Source: Polynucleobacter sp. AP-Melu-500A-A1 (GTDB lineage Bacteria > Pseudomonadota > Gammaproteobacteria > Burkholderiales > Burkholderiaceae). From it: a stretch of DNA of 64,000 bases. The notes beneath the pieces are model-generated. The model saw only the letters and a program-made list of their open reading frames with translations. It made no database searches and was not told the origin of the DNA. Below are positions 19,272 to 28,108 of this stretch, one piece after another. Each line of letters starts with the position of its first letter. The stretch's first letter is position 1. The position numbers were made by a program, and so were the translations under genes. The DNA is taken from assembly GCF_018882125.1 (NCBI RefSeq), contig NZ_JACVOZ010000003.1, positions 1 to 64,000 on the forward strand, written 5' to 3'.

Positions 19272-19488
19272 ATGCGAATCTAGAGAAGAATTTTTTACAG
19301 GGAGCGACCCTGTAAGCAAATCAAGGTACAAATCGTAGGTCTTTACTAGTAAAACGACAGATGAAATTTTCGCGTTTTAGAGGGTTTTTAAGAATTCACC
19401 CTAGGGGTAACAAATTGACCAAAATAGGGAAAAATTGGATGTTTTTTCCGCTTTATGAAATTTCCTAAGGAATAAATGGAGGGATGTT

Positions 19489-19557
19489 ATGCCACCCCCG
19501 TCTGTTTCATCTGAAACTCCAGACCCCAGAAATGAGCCAAATTTTGAGTGCAGTTGA
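19489..19557 (+). CDS. possible 22-residue small protein with strong Shine-Dalgarno
   Basis: ATG at 19489 is preceded by GGAGG at 19478-19482 with 6-base spacing, and the frame runs to TGA at 19555-19557. The peptide begins MPPPSVSSE and ends FECS; it has no membrane segment. An overlapping ATG at 19484 gives another short frame. The only support is the ribosome binding site, so it may be chance or a leader peptide. It points away from the adhesin gene. Confidence 0.2.
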   Translation: MPPPSVSSETPDPRNEPNFECS

Positions 19558-19646
19558 GACTGTTCATGAGTGATTTCGGATGTAATTCAGACGTGATATT
19601 CAATCAACGCATACACCATGGTTGCTTGTTGATGCAGCCATTCATC

Positions 19647-19674
19647 ATCATCAATCATGTAATAAATTGATGAT
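19647..19674. promoter_or_regulatory. 9-bp perfect inverted repeat upstream of the adhesin gene
   Basis: ATCATCAAT at 19647-19655 and ATTGATGAT at 19666-19674 are exact inverted copies with a 10-base spacer, centred about 390 bases upstream of the adhesin start. The layout suits a dimeric regulator; no family is recognised. Confidence 0.35.
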
Positions 19675-20050
19675 TATTTAGGGATATATTTTTAAAAAAA
19701 TATGCTAGAAATAGATTGTAGTTCTAGCGTAGATTTGACAAATCTACTCATCAAAATGACGACTCATTTTTACATGTTTATATTGCAAAAATGAACCTGT
19801 AATTTGGCTCTTATTCAATGCTAAATATTGAACTAAAAAATGTTTGTTTTTTTGATTATGGGATGACGATATTTTTTAAAAATAGGTGAGTCTTTTTTGT
19901 ACTTTTATTGCATAAGATTTACAGCTTTTTTGAGTCAATTTTTTACGTAAAAATGTTGCTCATTTTTCGATATTTATTAGTCAATTTTTGATTGAAAAAT
20001 TAGTCTGTTTTTTCATTATTTACTCGAGTATTTTGTCCTAAATAATAGAG

Positions 20051-20332
20051 TCATAAACCTAAATCGCTATGCGATCCAAGCCTAACTAACCTGAGTATTT
20101 CAAAGTCCGGTTTTTCGTAAATGAGGATTAAATCTGGCTTGATATGACAATCCCTAAAATCCTTCCATTGGCCAATTAGTGGATGATCAAAACAACGCGC
20201 TGGGAGGTCGTCATCAAACACCAATAAATCAATAATTTCGACTAGGACACCTTCCAACTCATCTTTATATCTACCCTTCTTTTGCCGCTTGTAATCTCGT
20301 TTAAATTGAGTTGTTCGCTCAATTCTTCGCAT
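20051..20332 (-). CDS. yafQ: YafQ-family mRNA interferase toxin
   Basis: Toxin of a type II toxin-antitoxin pair; YafQ proteins cleave mRNA on the ribosome. The 93-residue protein has the family pattern: basic N terminus (QFKRDYKRQKKGRY), FDHPLIGQW, RDCHIKPDLILIY, and the C-terminal LGSHSDL carrying the catalytic His of the E. coli protein. The antitoxin gene lies directly upstream and the two overlap by 14 bases. It is the last gene before the AT-rich gap upstream of the giant adhesin. Confidence 0.92.
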   Translation of the reverse strand: MRRIERTTQFKRDYKRQKKGRYKDELEGVLVEIIDLLVFDDDLPARCFDHPLIGQWKDFRDCHIKPDLILIYEKPDFEILRLVRLGSHSDLGL

Positions 20333-20582
20333 TCAGATCCTTCATCAGGGCTTTAGTTGATCCAAATGACTTTAGCTGTCTATCCCGAGCTTCGCGCATA
20401 GTTGAAATTGTTTTAGCGTTAGGTACCAGGAGCTCAAATGGAAGTGACTTTTCTTTAGCAATGCGCACCATCATCATTCTTAATGCATCGGATACGGTAA
20501 GGCCCATTGCCTCTAGCACTAGTGTTGCTTCATTCTTAATATCTTCGTCAATGCGCGCTCTCACTACAGCATTTGCAGCCAT
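20319..20582 (-). CDS. dinJ: DinJ/RelB-family antitoxin
   Basis: Antitoxin partner of the YafQ-type toxin downstream. The 87-residue protein has a ribbon-helix-helix N terminus (VVRARIDEDIKNEA, then LEAMGLTVSDALRMMM) typical of DinJ, and a basic C-terminal part that would wrap the toxin. A strong ribosome binding site (GAGGAAGGAG on the minus strand, at 20591-20600) precedes the ATG. Like other DinJ proteins it should repress its own promoter, and two adjacent palindromes lie at 20632-20652. Confidence 0.92.
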   Translation of the reverse strand: MAANAVVRARIDEDIKNEATLVLEAMGLTVSDALRMMMVRIAKEKSLPFELLVPNAKTISTMREARDRQLKSFGSTKALMKDLNAKN

Positions 20583-20631
20583 TTTTATTTCTCCTTCCTC
20601 AGTTGATGCACTTCTTTGAGGTGCTTTATTA

Positions 20632-20652
20632 TGTAGCTACATTGTAGCTACA
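20632..20652. promoter_or_regulatory. paired TGTAGCTACA palindromes, probable dinJ-yafQ operator
   Basis: Two perfect 10-bp palindromes, TGTAGCTACA at 20632-20641 and again at 20643-20652, are separated by one base, so their centres are 11 bp (one helical turn) apart. They lie 50-70 bases upstream of dinJ, where a ribbon-helix-helix autorepressor would bind, and also 56-76 bases upstream of the divergent nadA gene. Confidence 0.7.
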
Positions 20653-20707
20653 AATGAATTATTAAGCAAGCCTTCTTCCTTCATTCGCAACAAGGATAAA
20701 ATTGCTC

Positions 20708-21835
20708 ATGAACTCAACTGTTAGCACACCGATTTCCTTTGATTACCCGCAGCAAAATGCTGCTGGCGCAACATGTACTGCCCAGGCTTGGGCCAAGACT
20801 CCACCCTACTTATCTGGCACTGATAAAGCATCTGTGATTGCTCGAATTAAGCAGCTATTAGTAGAGAAAGATGCGGCTTTGGTTGCCCACTACTATGTCG
20901 ATGGCGATATTCAAGACCTAGCATTGGAGACTGGTGGTTTTGTGGCCGATTCATTGGAAATGGCCCGCTTTGGTAAGAATCATCCTGCCAAGAATTTGAT
21001 CGTAGCGGGGGTCCGGTTTATGGGTGAGACTGCCAAGATTCTGAGTCCAGAGAAGCGGATATTCATGCCCGATCTCGAGGCTACCTGCTCTCTGGATCTG
21101 GGTTGTGATGCTGCTGAGTTTGCTGCTTTTCGGGCCGCTCATCCAGATCGTGAAGTTGTGGTCTATGCCAATACCAGTGCTGCCGTTAAAGCTCAAGCCG
21201 ACTGGATGGTCACTAGTTCTTGTGCCCTAGCCATTGTTCATCAACTCAAAGTTGAGGGTAAAAAGATCCTTTGGGCACCCGATCGCCATCTTGGCAGATA
21301 TATACAGGAACAGACTGGTGCAGACATGTTGCTCTGGAATGGTGCCTGCATTGTTCATGATGAATTTAAGGCTGTAGAGCTTGAAATACTAAAAGCAGCC
21401 CATCCCAATGCCATGGTTTTGGTTCATCCTGAATCGCCACAAGCAGTAGTGGACTTGGCAGATGTTGTGGGCTCCACCTCGGCCATGATTAAAGCTGTAG
21501 TTGAAGGCACTGCTACTGAATATATCGTAGCAACAGATAAAGGCATTCTGCATCGGATGCGTCAACTAGCACCTAACAAGATTCTCATCGAAGCCCCCAC
21601 CGCTGGTAATAGCGCCACTTGCAAAAGCTGTGCTCACTGCCCTTGGATGGCCATGAATGGTTTGCAAGGAATCTTGGATTGTCTCGAGAATGCTTCTGGT
21701 GAGATCTTTGTTCCCGAGTCCACGCGTTCTGATGCTTTAGTGTGCATCGAGCGTATGCTGGACTTCACGAAGAATCATCCCGACCTGCTCGCTAAAGCTC
21801 AACATGGCTTTGTGAAAAATATCGGCGCTGCTTGA
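20708..21835 (+). CDS. nadA: quinolinate synthase
   Basis: Condenses iminoaspartate with dihydroxyacetone phosphate to quinolinate, the second step of de novo NAD synthesis, using an oxygen-sensitive 4Fe-4S cluster. The 375-residue protein shows [13 protein letters not shown], the cysteine regions [10 protein letters not shown] and NGACIVHD, and [10 protein letters not shown] near the C terminus, which fits the long proteobacterial form. ATG at 20708 was chosen; TTG at 20702 sits 5 bases from AAGGA (20692-20696) and is also possible. nadC follows 46 bases downstream, and nadB supplies the substrate from the opposite strand. Confidence 0.96.
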   Translation: MNSTVSTPISFDYPQQNAAGATCTAQAWAKTPPYLSGTDKASVIARIKQLLVEKDAALVAHYYVDGDIQDLALETGGFVADSLEMARFGKNHPAKNLIVAGVRFMGETAKILSPEKRIFMPDLEATCSLDLGCDAAEFAAFRAAHPDREVVVYANTSAAVKAQADWMVTSSCALAIVHQLKVEGKKILWAPDRHLGRYIQEQTGADMLLWNGACIVHDEFKAVELEILKAAHPNAMVLVHPESPQAVVDLADVVGSTSAMIKAVVEGTATEYIVATDKGILHRMRQLAPNKILIEAPTAGNSATCKSCAHCPWMAMNGLQGILDCLENASGEIFVPESTRSDALVCIERMLDFTKNHPDLLAKAQHGFVKNIGAA

Positions 21836-21881
21836 TTCCATTTTATTTTCTTTTCTTTGTATTATTTTTTGATTGATTTTT

Positions 21882-22736
21882 ATGTTTGAATACAACGAGA
21901 CCTTAGAGCAAGCGCGGCAACGCAATATTGCTGATGCGCTCCTGGAAGATATTGGAACTGGTGACTGGACAGCTAAATTAGTTCCCAGTAAAACGGTTAA
22001 GGCACAGTTGATTGTGCGTCAGTCTGCCGTTCTTTGCGGTGTTGATTGGTTTGAAGGCACTCTTAAGAAATTAGATCCTTCTGCCAAAGTTATCTGGCAT
22101 TACATTGAAGGTGATTTAATGAAACCAGATACGAAGGTTTGCGACATTGAGGCAGACTCTCGCGCATTACTTTCTGCTGAGCGTCCTTGCATTAACTTCT
22201 TGCAAACACTTTCATGGACAGCCTCTATTGCTCGTGATCATGTCGATGCCGTTGCAGGGGTTAGCCCAAATCCGAAGGGTTGCGCAGTGCTAGATACTCG
22301 TAAAACAATACCTGGATTACGCCAAGCACAGAAGTACGCTGTTCGTGTAGGTGGAGGACAAAATCAACGCCTAGCGCTTTGGCATGGAATTCTGATTAAG
22401 GAAAATCATATTGCCGCAGCAGGTGGCGTTGCTGCTGCAGTCAAAGCAGCTCAAGCCCTCAATTCTGGTGTTGATATACAGGTAGAAGTAGAGAATATGA
22501 CAGAACTTAAACAGGCTATTGAAGCTGGGGCTAAAAGCATCTTGATTGATAACTTCACTACCGACCAAATGCGTGAAGCTGTTGCCTTTACCGCAGGTCG
22601 TGCCCTTTTAGAAGCATCTGGCGGTATTGATTTAGATCAGATGCGCTCTATTGCTGCCACTGGAGTAGACCGCATTTCTCTGGGCAAGCTCACTAAGGAT
22701 ATTCATGCGGTGGACTTTTCAATGCGGATTTTATAA
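21882..22736 (+). CDS. nadC: nicotinate-nucleotide pyrophosphorylase (carboxylating)
   Basis: Quinolinate phosphoribosyltransferase, converting quinolinate and PRPP into nicotinate mononucleotide. The 284-residue protein has the family signature DTRKTIPGLR followed by KYAVRVGGG and HGILIKENH, and a C-terminal phosphate-binding region (EASGGIDLDQMR, then GVDRISLGKLT). ATG at 21882 was preferred to TTG at 21873, which only adds three residues. It lies just after nadA and probably shares its transcript. A toxin-antitoxin pair follows downstream. Confidence 0.96.
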   Translation: MFEYNETLEQARQRNIADALLEDIGTGDWTAKLVPSKTVKAQLIVRQSAVLCGVDWFEGTLKKLDPSAKVIWHYIEGDLMKPDTKVCDIEADSRALLSAERPCINFLQTLSWTASIARDHVDAVAGVSPNPKGCAVLDTRKTIPGLRQAQKYAVRVGGGQNQRLALWHGILIKENHIAAAGGVAAAVKAAQALNSGVDIQVEVENMTELKQAIEAGAKSILIDNFTTDQMREAVAFTAGRALLEASGGIDLDQMRSIAATGVDRISLGKLTKDIHAVDFSMRIL

Positions 22737-22779
22737 ACACGTCTTAGCCCCACAACATCATCGGTTTTAAGGCTTTTAT

Positions 22780-22806
22780 TTGACTTAGTGTATCCTTATG
22801 GATACA
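22780..22806 (+). promoter_or_regulatory. promoter and palindromic operator of the higBA-like module
   Basis: TTGACT at 22780-22785 resembles a -35 box and is followed by the perfect inverted repeat TGTATCC-TTAT-GGATACA (22789-22806), only 7 bases before the toxin start at 22814. This is the expected place for autorepression by the helix-turn-helix antitoxin. Confidence 0.6.
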
Positions 22807-22813
22807 GTGGTGA

Positions 22814-23104
22814 ATGATTGAAATTAGGAAAACTGAAGAATTTATAGTGTGGCTTGATAACCTTTTTGATTTAATCGCTAGGGCAAAGATACAGGCAAGA
22901 ATTCAAAGATTACTGGAGGGAAATCCAGGCAAGGTGAAATCGGTTGGAGAAAAAGTATTTGAAATGAAAATTGACTTCGGCCCAGGTTACCGTATTTATT
23001 ACTCTAAGCATGGTCAGCAAATTGTGATTCTCTTAATTGGGGGTGACAAAAGTACACAAAGTAGAGATATCAAGTTAGCCCAGCGTTTGGCCAGAAATCT
23101 ATAG
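22814..23104 (+). CDS. RelE/ParE-family toxin (HigB-2/Gp49-like addiction module killer)
   Basis: The 96-residue protein has the compact RelE/ParE-like fold signature of 'addiction module killer' proteins: EEFIVWLDNL at the start, a helical RIQRLLEGNPGKVKSV segment, then FEMKIDFGPGYRIYY and IVILLIGGDKSTQ. It is followed 9 bases later by a helix-turn-helix antitoxin, so the order is toxin first, as in higBA. In this family the toxin is usually an mRNA interferase; that activity is inferred. It was inserted, or has persisted, between nadC and nadB. Confidence 0.88.
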   Translation: MIEIRKTEEFIVWLDNLFDLIARAKIQARIQRLLEGNPGKVKSVGEKVFEMKIDFGPGYRIYYSKHGQQIVILLIGGDKSTQSRDIKLAQRLARNL

Positions 23105-23113
23105 AAAACCATC

Positions 23114-23416
23114 ATGAAAAAAACAATTACAACCCGCTATGACGTAGCTGAACATCTGCGTACACCTAAAGAAATGGCTGCTTACTTGGATGCTTGTATT
23201 GAAGAATCAGATGGTGATGCTTCATTCATCGCCAAGGCGCTGGGCGACATTGCCAGAGCAAAAGGAATGAGTCAAGTTGCAAAAGACTCGGGGCTTTCGA
23301 GAGAAAGTTTATATAAATCACTCTCTGGCGATCGAAGTCCAGGATTTGATACCATTCTCAAGGTTATTGCAGCTCTAGGCTTAAGCCTTCATGCTCAGCC
23401 TGCTAGCAAAAAATAA
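23114..23416 (+). CDS. helix-turn-helix antitoxin of a higBA-like module
   Basis: The 100-residue protein matches the 'putative addiction module antidote' family. It has an N-terminal toxin-binding region (YDVAEHLRTPKEMAAYLDAC) and a C-terminal XRE-type helix-turn-helix (IARAKGMSQVAKDSGLSRES, then PGFDTILKVIAALGL). It lies directly after the toxin gene and is probably cotranscribed. It should repress the promoter at 22780-22806. The stop is 20 bases from the convergent end of nadB. Confidence 0.9.
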   Translation: MKKTITTRYDVAEHLRTPKEMAAYLDACIEESDGDASFIAKALGDIARAKGMSQVAKDSGLSRESLYKSLSGDRSPGFDTILKVIAALGLSLHAQPASKK

Positions 23417-23436
23417 GGTCTGAAAGTTCTTCAGGA

Positions 23437-25098
23437 TTACGTTTTAGAGCTTTCTGAATTGCCCTCTGCTTGTGGCGTCAGAATAGTTGGGTAAGAAACA
23501 GCCCATGTGCCTGGGTAATCACGACTGTAATGCAAGCCTCTGCTTTCTCTACGCATGAGTGCAGATCTCACAATCAACTCGGCACACTCAAGCAAGTTGC
23601 GCAACTCGATCAAATCTCTTGTGACTTTAAAATTAGCGTAGTACTCCTGTACTTCGTATCTTAATAACTTTATTCGGTGCAATGCACGCTCTAATCTTCG
23701 GTTAGTTCTCACGATGCCAACATAATTCCACATAAGAGAACGTAATTCATCCCAGTTATGGGCAATCACCACTTGTTCGTCTGCATCTTCTACTTGGCTC
23801 TCGTCCCATAAGGGAAGAGTTGGTAAGCTTGGGGTTTTGAGTTCTGAAATATCGTGTGCTGCTGCTTTACCAATAACCACGCACTCCAAAAGGGAGTTGC
23901 TTGCTAAACGGTTAGCGCCATGTAAGCCTGTATAGGTGGCCTCACCCACTGCATATAGTCCCGGCAAGTCTGTGCGGCCCTTAAGATCGGTCACGACCCC
24001 ACCACAGGTATAGTGGGCAGCAGGCACTACCGGAATCGGTTCTTTAGTAATGTCGAGTCCAAGAGTTAAGCAGCGCGCATAAATCATCGGGAAGTGCTCT
24101 TTGACAAAAGTTTCGCCTAAGTGGGTTGCATCCAGATGCACATAATCCAGACCGTGCTTTTTCATTTCAAAGTCGATAGCTCTTGCAACAATATCTCGTG
24201 GAGCTAGCTCTTTACGGTCATCATGCTCGGACATAAAGTGAGTGCCATCAGGCAATTTTAAGATTCCACCCTCACCTCGCATGGCTTCAGTGATCAAGAA
24301 AGTGCGGTCACTCGGGTGATACAAACAAGTTGGATGAAATTGGATAAACTCCATATTACCCACGCGGCAACCTGCACGCCAGGCCATCGCAATACCATCA
24401 CCAGTGGCAGTATCAGGATTACTGGTGTATCGGTAGACCTTGCCAACACCACCAGTAGCTAATACAACTGACTTAGCCGCAATCGTTTCTACATGATTAT
24501 TTTTAATATCGAGCGCATAGACCCCATAACAGCGATTGGGTTTTTTACGAGTCGTCTTAGCATCTAAATGTCGATTGGTAATTAAATCTAGAGCAATCCA
24601 ATGCTCTAATAATTGAATATTTTTGTGAGCCCGTGCCTTATCTAAGAGCACTTCATGAATGGCCTTACCCGTGGCATCGGCAGCGTGAGCAATACGGCGA
24701 TGACTATGTCCGCCTTCACGAGTGAGATGCAATCCCATTGGCCCAGTTTCATCAGCGGTAAAGGGAACGCCTTGATCTACCAACCAACGAAGTGCTTCTG
24801 CGCTCTCTTCTGCAATATATCGTGCGGTTGATTCAACCACGAGCCCTGCACCTGCATCTAAAGTATCTGCCACATGAGAGTCAATGCTGTCATGCTCCTT
24901 ATCGACCACTCCAACAATGCCGCCTTGGGCCCAGGCAGTTGCTGCTTCCCCCAGCCCCCTTTTGGCCATCACAATGACTGGCTGGGTCTCGGCCATATGC
25001 AGGGCAACCGTTAAGCCAGCAAGTCCAGCTCCAATAATCAGGACTGGTAGGTCTGCTTTAGCCTCTAGTGTGCTTGGTGAGGGTTTTGAACTAGCCAT
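23437..25098 (-). CDS. nadB: L-aspartate oxidase
   Basis: FAD enzyme that oxidises L-aspartate to iminoaspartate, the first step of de novo NAD synthesis, feeding NadA. The 553-residue protein begins with the FAD-binding [14 protein letters not shown] (about residues 23-36). It has [10 protein letters not shown], the substrate-binding [27 protein letters not shown], and [15 protein letters not shown] near residue 400, and then a helical C-terminal domain. It faces nadA-nadC tail to tail, with the higBA-like pair between. It is somewhat longer than the E. coli protein because of extra residues near 180 and at the C terminus. Confidence 0.96.
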   Translation of the reverse strand: MASSKPSPSTLEAKADLPVLIIGAGLAGLTVALHMAETQPVIVMAKRGLGEAATAWAQGGIVGVVDKEHDSIDSHVADTLDAGAGLVVESTARYIAEESAEALRWLVDQGVPFTADETGPMGLHLTREGGHSHRRIAHAADATGKAIHEVLLDKARAHKNIQLLEHWIALDLITNRHLDAKTTRKKPNRCYGVYALDIKNNHVETIAAKSVVLATGGVGKVYRYTSNPDTATGDGIAMAWRAGCRVGNMEFIQFHPTCLYHPSDRTFLITEAMRGEGGILKLPDGTHFMSEHDDRKELAPRDIVARAIDFEMKKHGLDYVHLDATHLGETFVKEHFPMIYARCLTLGLDITKEPIPVVPAAHYTCGGVVTDLKGRTDLPGLYAVGEATYTGLHGANRLASNSLLECVVIGKAAAHDISELKTPSLPTLPLWDESQVEDADEQVVIAHNWDELRSLMWNYVGIVRTNRRLERALHRIKLLRYEVQEYYANFKVTRDLIELRNLLECAELIVRSALMRRESRGLHYSRDYPGTWAVSYPTILTPQAEGNSESSKT

Positions 25099-25143
25099 AA
25101 GAGCTTCATTCTAAAGGGCAATTGATTTTGACGATTCAAAGAT

Positions 25144-25167
25144 AAAAGACCCTTATTAGGGTCTTTT
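25144..25167 (-). terminator. hairpin terminator after the formate dehydrogenase operon or before nadB
   Basis: AAAAGACCC and GGGTCTTTT are exact inverted copies around TTATTA. It has T-runs on both strands and lies between the fdsA stop at 25193 and the nadB start at 25098, so on the minus strand it ends the formate dehydrogenase transcript. Confidence 0.8.
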
Positions 25168-25192
25168 AGTTTTTACTATGTGGTGTATTGAG

Positions 25193-28087
25193 TTAGGAGG
25201 CTTCGATAACTCTCTGCCTCTGAGGATCATTCGTTCCATAACCTATTGCTAGCGCAGCTTTTCCACCTTTAGTCAGCTTGACCGCGCAATACTTAAATTC
25301 AGGAATCTTGCCAAATGGGTCTAAGGCAGAATTAGTGATGAGGTTTGCTGCTGCCTCGTAGTAAGCAAAAGGAATGAAAATAACGCCTCTTGGTGTGCCA
25401 TCATCTCTACGCACGTGAATAGGCACCTCACCACGACGAGATTGCACGGTGATTACATCACCAGCAACAACACCCATTTGCGTCATATCTTCACCATGCA
25501 TCGATACGGTTGCCATGGGTTCAATGGCATCCAGTATGGTTGATCTTCTCGTCATACTGCCGGTATGCCAATGCTCTAACTGACGTCCAGTGATTAATAC
25601 GAATGGATACTCAGCATCTGGCCTTTCATTTGCAGGAATGATATCTGCTGGTACCAATTTCACTTTGCCATCAATAGTGGCGAAGTGATCATCAAATACG
25701 ATTGGGCGGCCTGGGTCCTCTTCAGTTAAGCATGGGTAGGTAACACTGGATTCTCTTTCAAGACGGTCCCAAGTAATACCCTTGATAGCGGCATGCATTG
25801 CAAGTCGCATTTCATCATAGACTTCTGCCACACCATCATCAGGTCCTTGGTAGTTCCAATCTAAGCCCATCCGTTTTGCAATTTGCTGAATGATCCATAG
25901 GTCTGGCTTGGCATCCCCTGGAGGATTAATGCCCTTCTTGCCCATCTGTACCATACGGTCAGTATTGCTGACGGTGCCAACCTTTTCAGGCCAAGCGCTG
26001 GCTGGCAATACCACATCAGCCAAGAGGGCTGTTTCTGTCATGAAGATATCTTGAACAACTAAGTGCTCTAAGGATGCGAGCGCATGACGAGCATGGTTTA
26101 AATCGGGATCACTCATTGCTGGGTTCTCACCTTCGATATACATGCCACGAATCTTGTCGGGGTCGCTATCAGGTGCTGTGATCTTGTGCATGATCTCAAC
26201 TACGGTAAAGCCAGGCTTCTTATCGAGCTTGGTATCCCAGAAGTTTTCAAACCAGGCATGTGCAGCATCATGGTCTACCCGTTGGTAATTAGGGAACATC
26301 ATGGGTATCAATCCTGCATCACTAGCACCCTGAACATTATTCTGTCCACGCAGAGGGTGCAAACCGGATCCTGGTTTACCAATTTGACCGGTGATACTCG
26401 CTAAGGCTATTAAGCATCGAGCGTTATCAGTTCCATGCACGTGCTGACTCACCCCCATGCCCCACAAGATCATCGCAGACTTGGTAGTAGCAAACGCTCT
26501 TGCCACCTCACGTAAATTCTCTGGCGGAATGCCACAAATGGGCGCCATCGCCTCGGGACTATAGCCTTTGATATTTTCTTTTAAGGCTTCGTAGTTATTT
26601 GCACGATCTTGAATAAAGTCTTTATTTACCAGACCCTCTTCAATGATCGTATAAATCATGGCATTGAGCATTGCTACGTCAGTATCGGGCTTAAACTGCA
26701 AGACACGCCAAGCATGAGTACTAATTTCTGTGAGCCTTGGGTCGCAATGGACAATCTTGGTGCCACGCTTAGCAGCATTCTTAAACCATGTTGCTGCTAC
26801 TGGATGATTGGCAGTTGGATTAGAGCCAATCAAGAAAATCATCGTGGAATGCATAACGTCATTGACCTGATTACTCACTGCGCCAGAGCCCACTCCTTCG
26901 AGTAAGGCGGCAACAGAAGAGGCGTGACAAAGTCGGGTGCAGTGGTCAACGTTGTTGTTACCAAAACCTACGCGTACTAATTTTTGAAATAAATAAGCCT
27001 CTTCATTACTTCCCTTAGCAGAACCAAATCCAGCCAGCACTTTTAAGCCATGCTGATCTTTCAGTTCTTTGAACTTTCCACCAGCTAGATCTAAAGCCTC
27101 TTCCCAAGTTGCTTCACGGAAGATATTGCTCCAATCTTGAGGATTTTGCGCAGCAGTTTCATCTTTAGGTACGCCTACTTTACGAATCAATGGCTTAGTC
27201 AAGCGCTGCGGGCTATGAATATAGTCCATGCCAAAACGACCCTTAACGCAAAGACGGTTGTGATTTGCAGGGCCGTCGCGGCCATCAACACTCACAATCT
27301 TTTCATCTTTTACGTTGTAAGTAATTTGACAACCTACTCCGCAAAATGGGCAAACAGAATCGACTTTACGATCGACAGTTTGCGAGCCAATTAAGCCCTT
27401 AGGCATTAAAGCACCGGTTGGGCAAGCTTGAACACACTCACCACAGCCCACACAAGTAGAGCTACCCATAGGATCGTTCAAGTCGAAAACAATTTCGCTA
27501 TGAGAGCCGCGCATGGCGTAACCAATCACATCATTGACCTGCTCTTCACGACAGGCGCGGACGCAACGATTACATTGAATACAAGCATCTAAATTTACTG
27601 CCATCGCTGGATGAGAATAATCAGAGGGAACTGTATGACGACGTATGGCTTTCAGTGCCGGGCGGACCGTGACGTCCATTCGGGTGGCCCAAGTACTTAA
27701 TTCACCATGCTGTTGTTCTTGCTCTTGGGCGGGGGTATCTCCAACCCATTTAAAGCCCTCATCGGGCATGTCTGATAACAGCATTTCTAAAACAAGTTTC
27801 TGGCTTTTTACGGCGCGTTCACTATTGGCTTTTACTTCCATGCCAGGTGTAGCGCTACGGCAGCAGCTAGGTGCCAAAGTCCTCTCACCATTAATTTCTA
27901 CAACGCAAGCACGGCAATTGCCATCGGGACGATAGCCATCTTTAAAACATAGATGAGGAATATCGATACCATGACGTTTAGCTGCTTTAAGTATCGTCTC
28001 GCCTTCATAGGAAACGATGGTTTGACCATCTAATTTAAACTCGACAGTTTGTAGTTCAAGCTCTTGGGGATTGGTTGGTGCGTTCAT
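25193..28087 (-). CDS. fdsA: NAD-dependent formate dehydrogenase alpha subunit (FdsA-type)
   Basis: Molybdopterin catalytic subunit of a soluble NAD-linked formate dehydrogenase that oxidises formate to carbon dioxide. The 964-residue protein starts with a 2Fe-2S ferredoxin-like domain (Cys47, Cys58, Cys61, Cys75). Next come two 4Fe-4S motifs (CIQCNRCVRAC and CVGCGECVQAC), the molybdopterin-domain cluster CPFCGVGC, the catalytic cysteine in CTRLCHASS (Cys rather than selenocysteine), and a C-terminal molydopterin dinucleotide-binding domain (GRQLEHWHTGSMTRRS). It follows the fused beta subunit by 21 bases in one operon. No fdhD/fdsC or fdsD gene follows; nadB does. Confidence 0.95.
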   Translation of the reverse strand: MNAPTNPQELELQTVEFKLDGQTIVSYEGETILKAAKRHGIDIPHLCFKDGYRPDGNCRACVVEINGERTLAPSCCRSATPGMEVKANSERAVKSQKLVLEMLLSDMPDEGFKWVGDTPAQEQEQQHGELSTWATRMDVTVRPALKAIRRHTVPSDYSHPAMAVNLDACIQCNRCVRACREEQVNDVIGYAMRGSHSEIVFDLNDPMGSSTCVGCGECVQACPTGALMPKGLIGSQTVDRKVDSVCPFCGVGCQITYNVKDEKIVSVDGRDGPANHNRLCVKGRFGMDYIHSPQRLTKPLIRKVGVPKDETAAQNPQDWSNIFREATWEEALDLAGGKFKELKDQHGLKVLAGFGSAKGSNEEAYLFQKLVRVGFGNNNVDHCTRLCHASSVAALLEGVGSGAVSNQVNDVMHSTMIFLIGSNPTANHPVAATWFKNAAKRGTKIVHCDPRLTEISTHAWRVLQFKPDTDVAMLNAMIYTIIEEGLVNKDFIQDRANNYEALKENIKGYSPEAMAPICGIPPENLREVARAFATTKSAMILWGMGVSQHVHGTDNARCLIALASITGQIGKPGSGLHPLRGQNNVQGASDAGLIPMMFPNYQRVDHDAAHAWFENFWDTKLDKKPGFTVVEIMHKITAPDSDPDKIRGMYIEGENPAMSDPDLNHARHALASLEHLVVQDIFMTETALLADVVLPASAWPEKVGTVSNTDRMVQMGKKGINPPGDAKPDLWIIQQIAKRMGLDWNYQGPDDGVAEVYDEMRLAMHAAIKGITWDRLERESSVTYPCLTEEDPGRPIVFDDHFATIDGKVKLVPADIIPANERPDAEYPFVLITGRQLEHWHTGSMTRRSTILDAIEPMATVSMHGEDMTQMGVVAGDVITVQSRRGEVPIHVRRDDGTPRGVIFIPFAYYEAAANLITNSALDPFGKIPEFKYCAVKLTKGGKAALAIGYGTNDPQRQRVIEAS

Positions 28088-28108
28088 GTTCTTTTTATCT
28101 TCCCTAGT

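Larger units (their letters stand above)
19272..20050. other. AT-rich intergenic region upstream of the giant adhesin
   Basis: No convincing full gene. It contains a 9-bp inverted repeat (19647-19674), one short ORF with a good Shine-Dalgarno (19489-19557), and from about 19760 to 20015 a run of related T-tract elements such as CTCATTTTT, GAGTCTTTTTT, GAGTCAATTTTTT, GCTCATTTTT and AGTCAATTTTT. It probably carries the adhesin promoter and the 3' flank of the yafQ gene; a regulatory role for the T-tract elements is inference. Confidence 0.6.

Noticed and set aside
20311-20619. 102-codon plus-strand ORF over the dinJ gene
   Set aside because: Antisense to a clear DinJ-YafQ pair and without similarity to a known protein.
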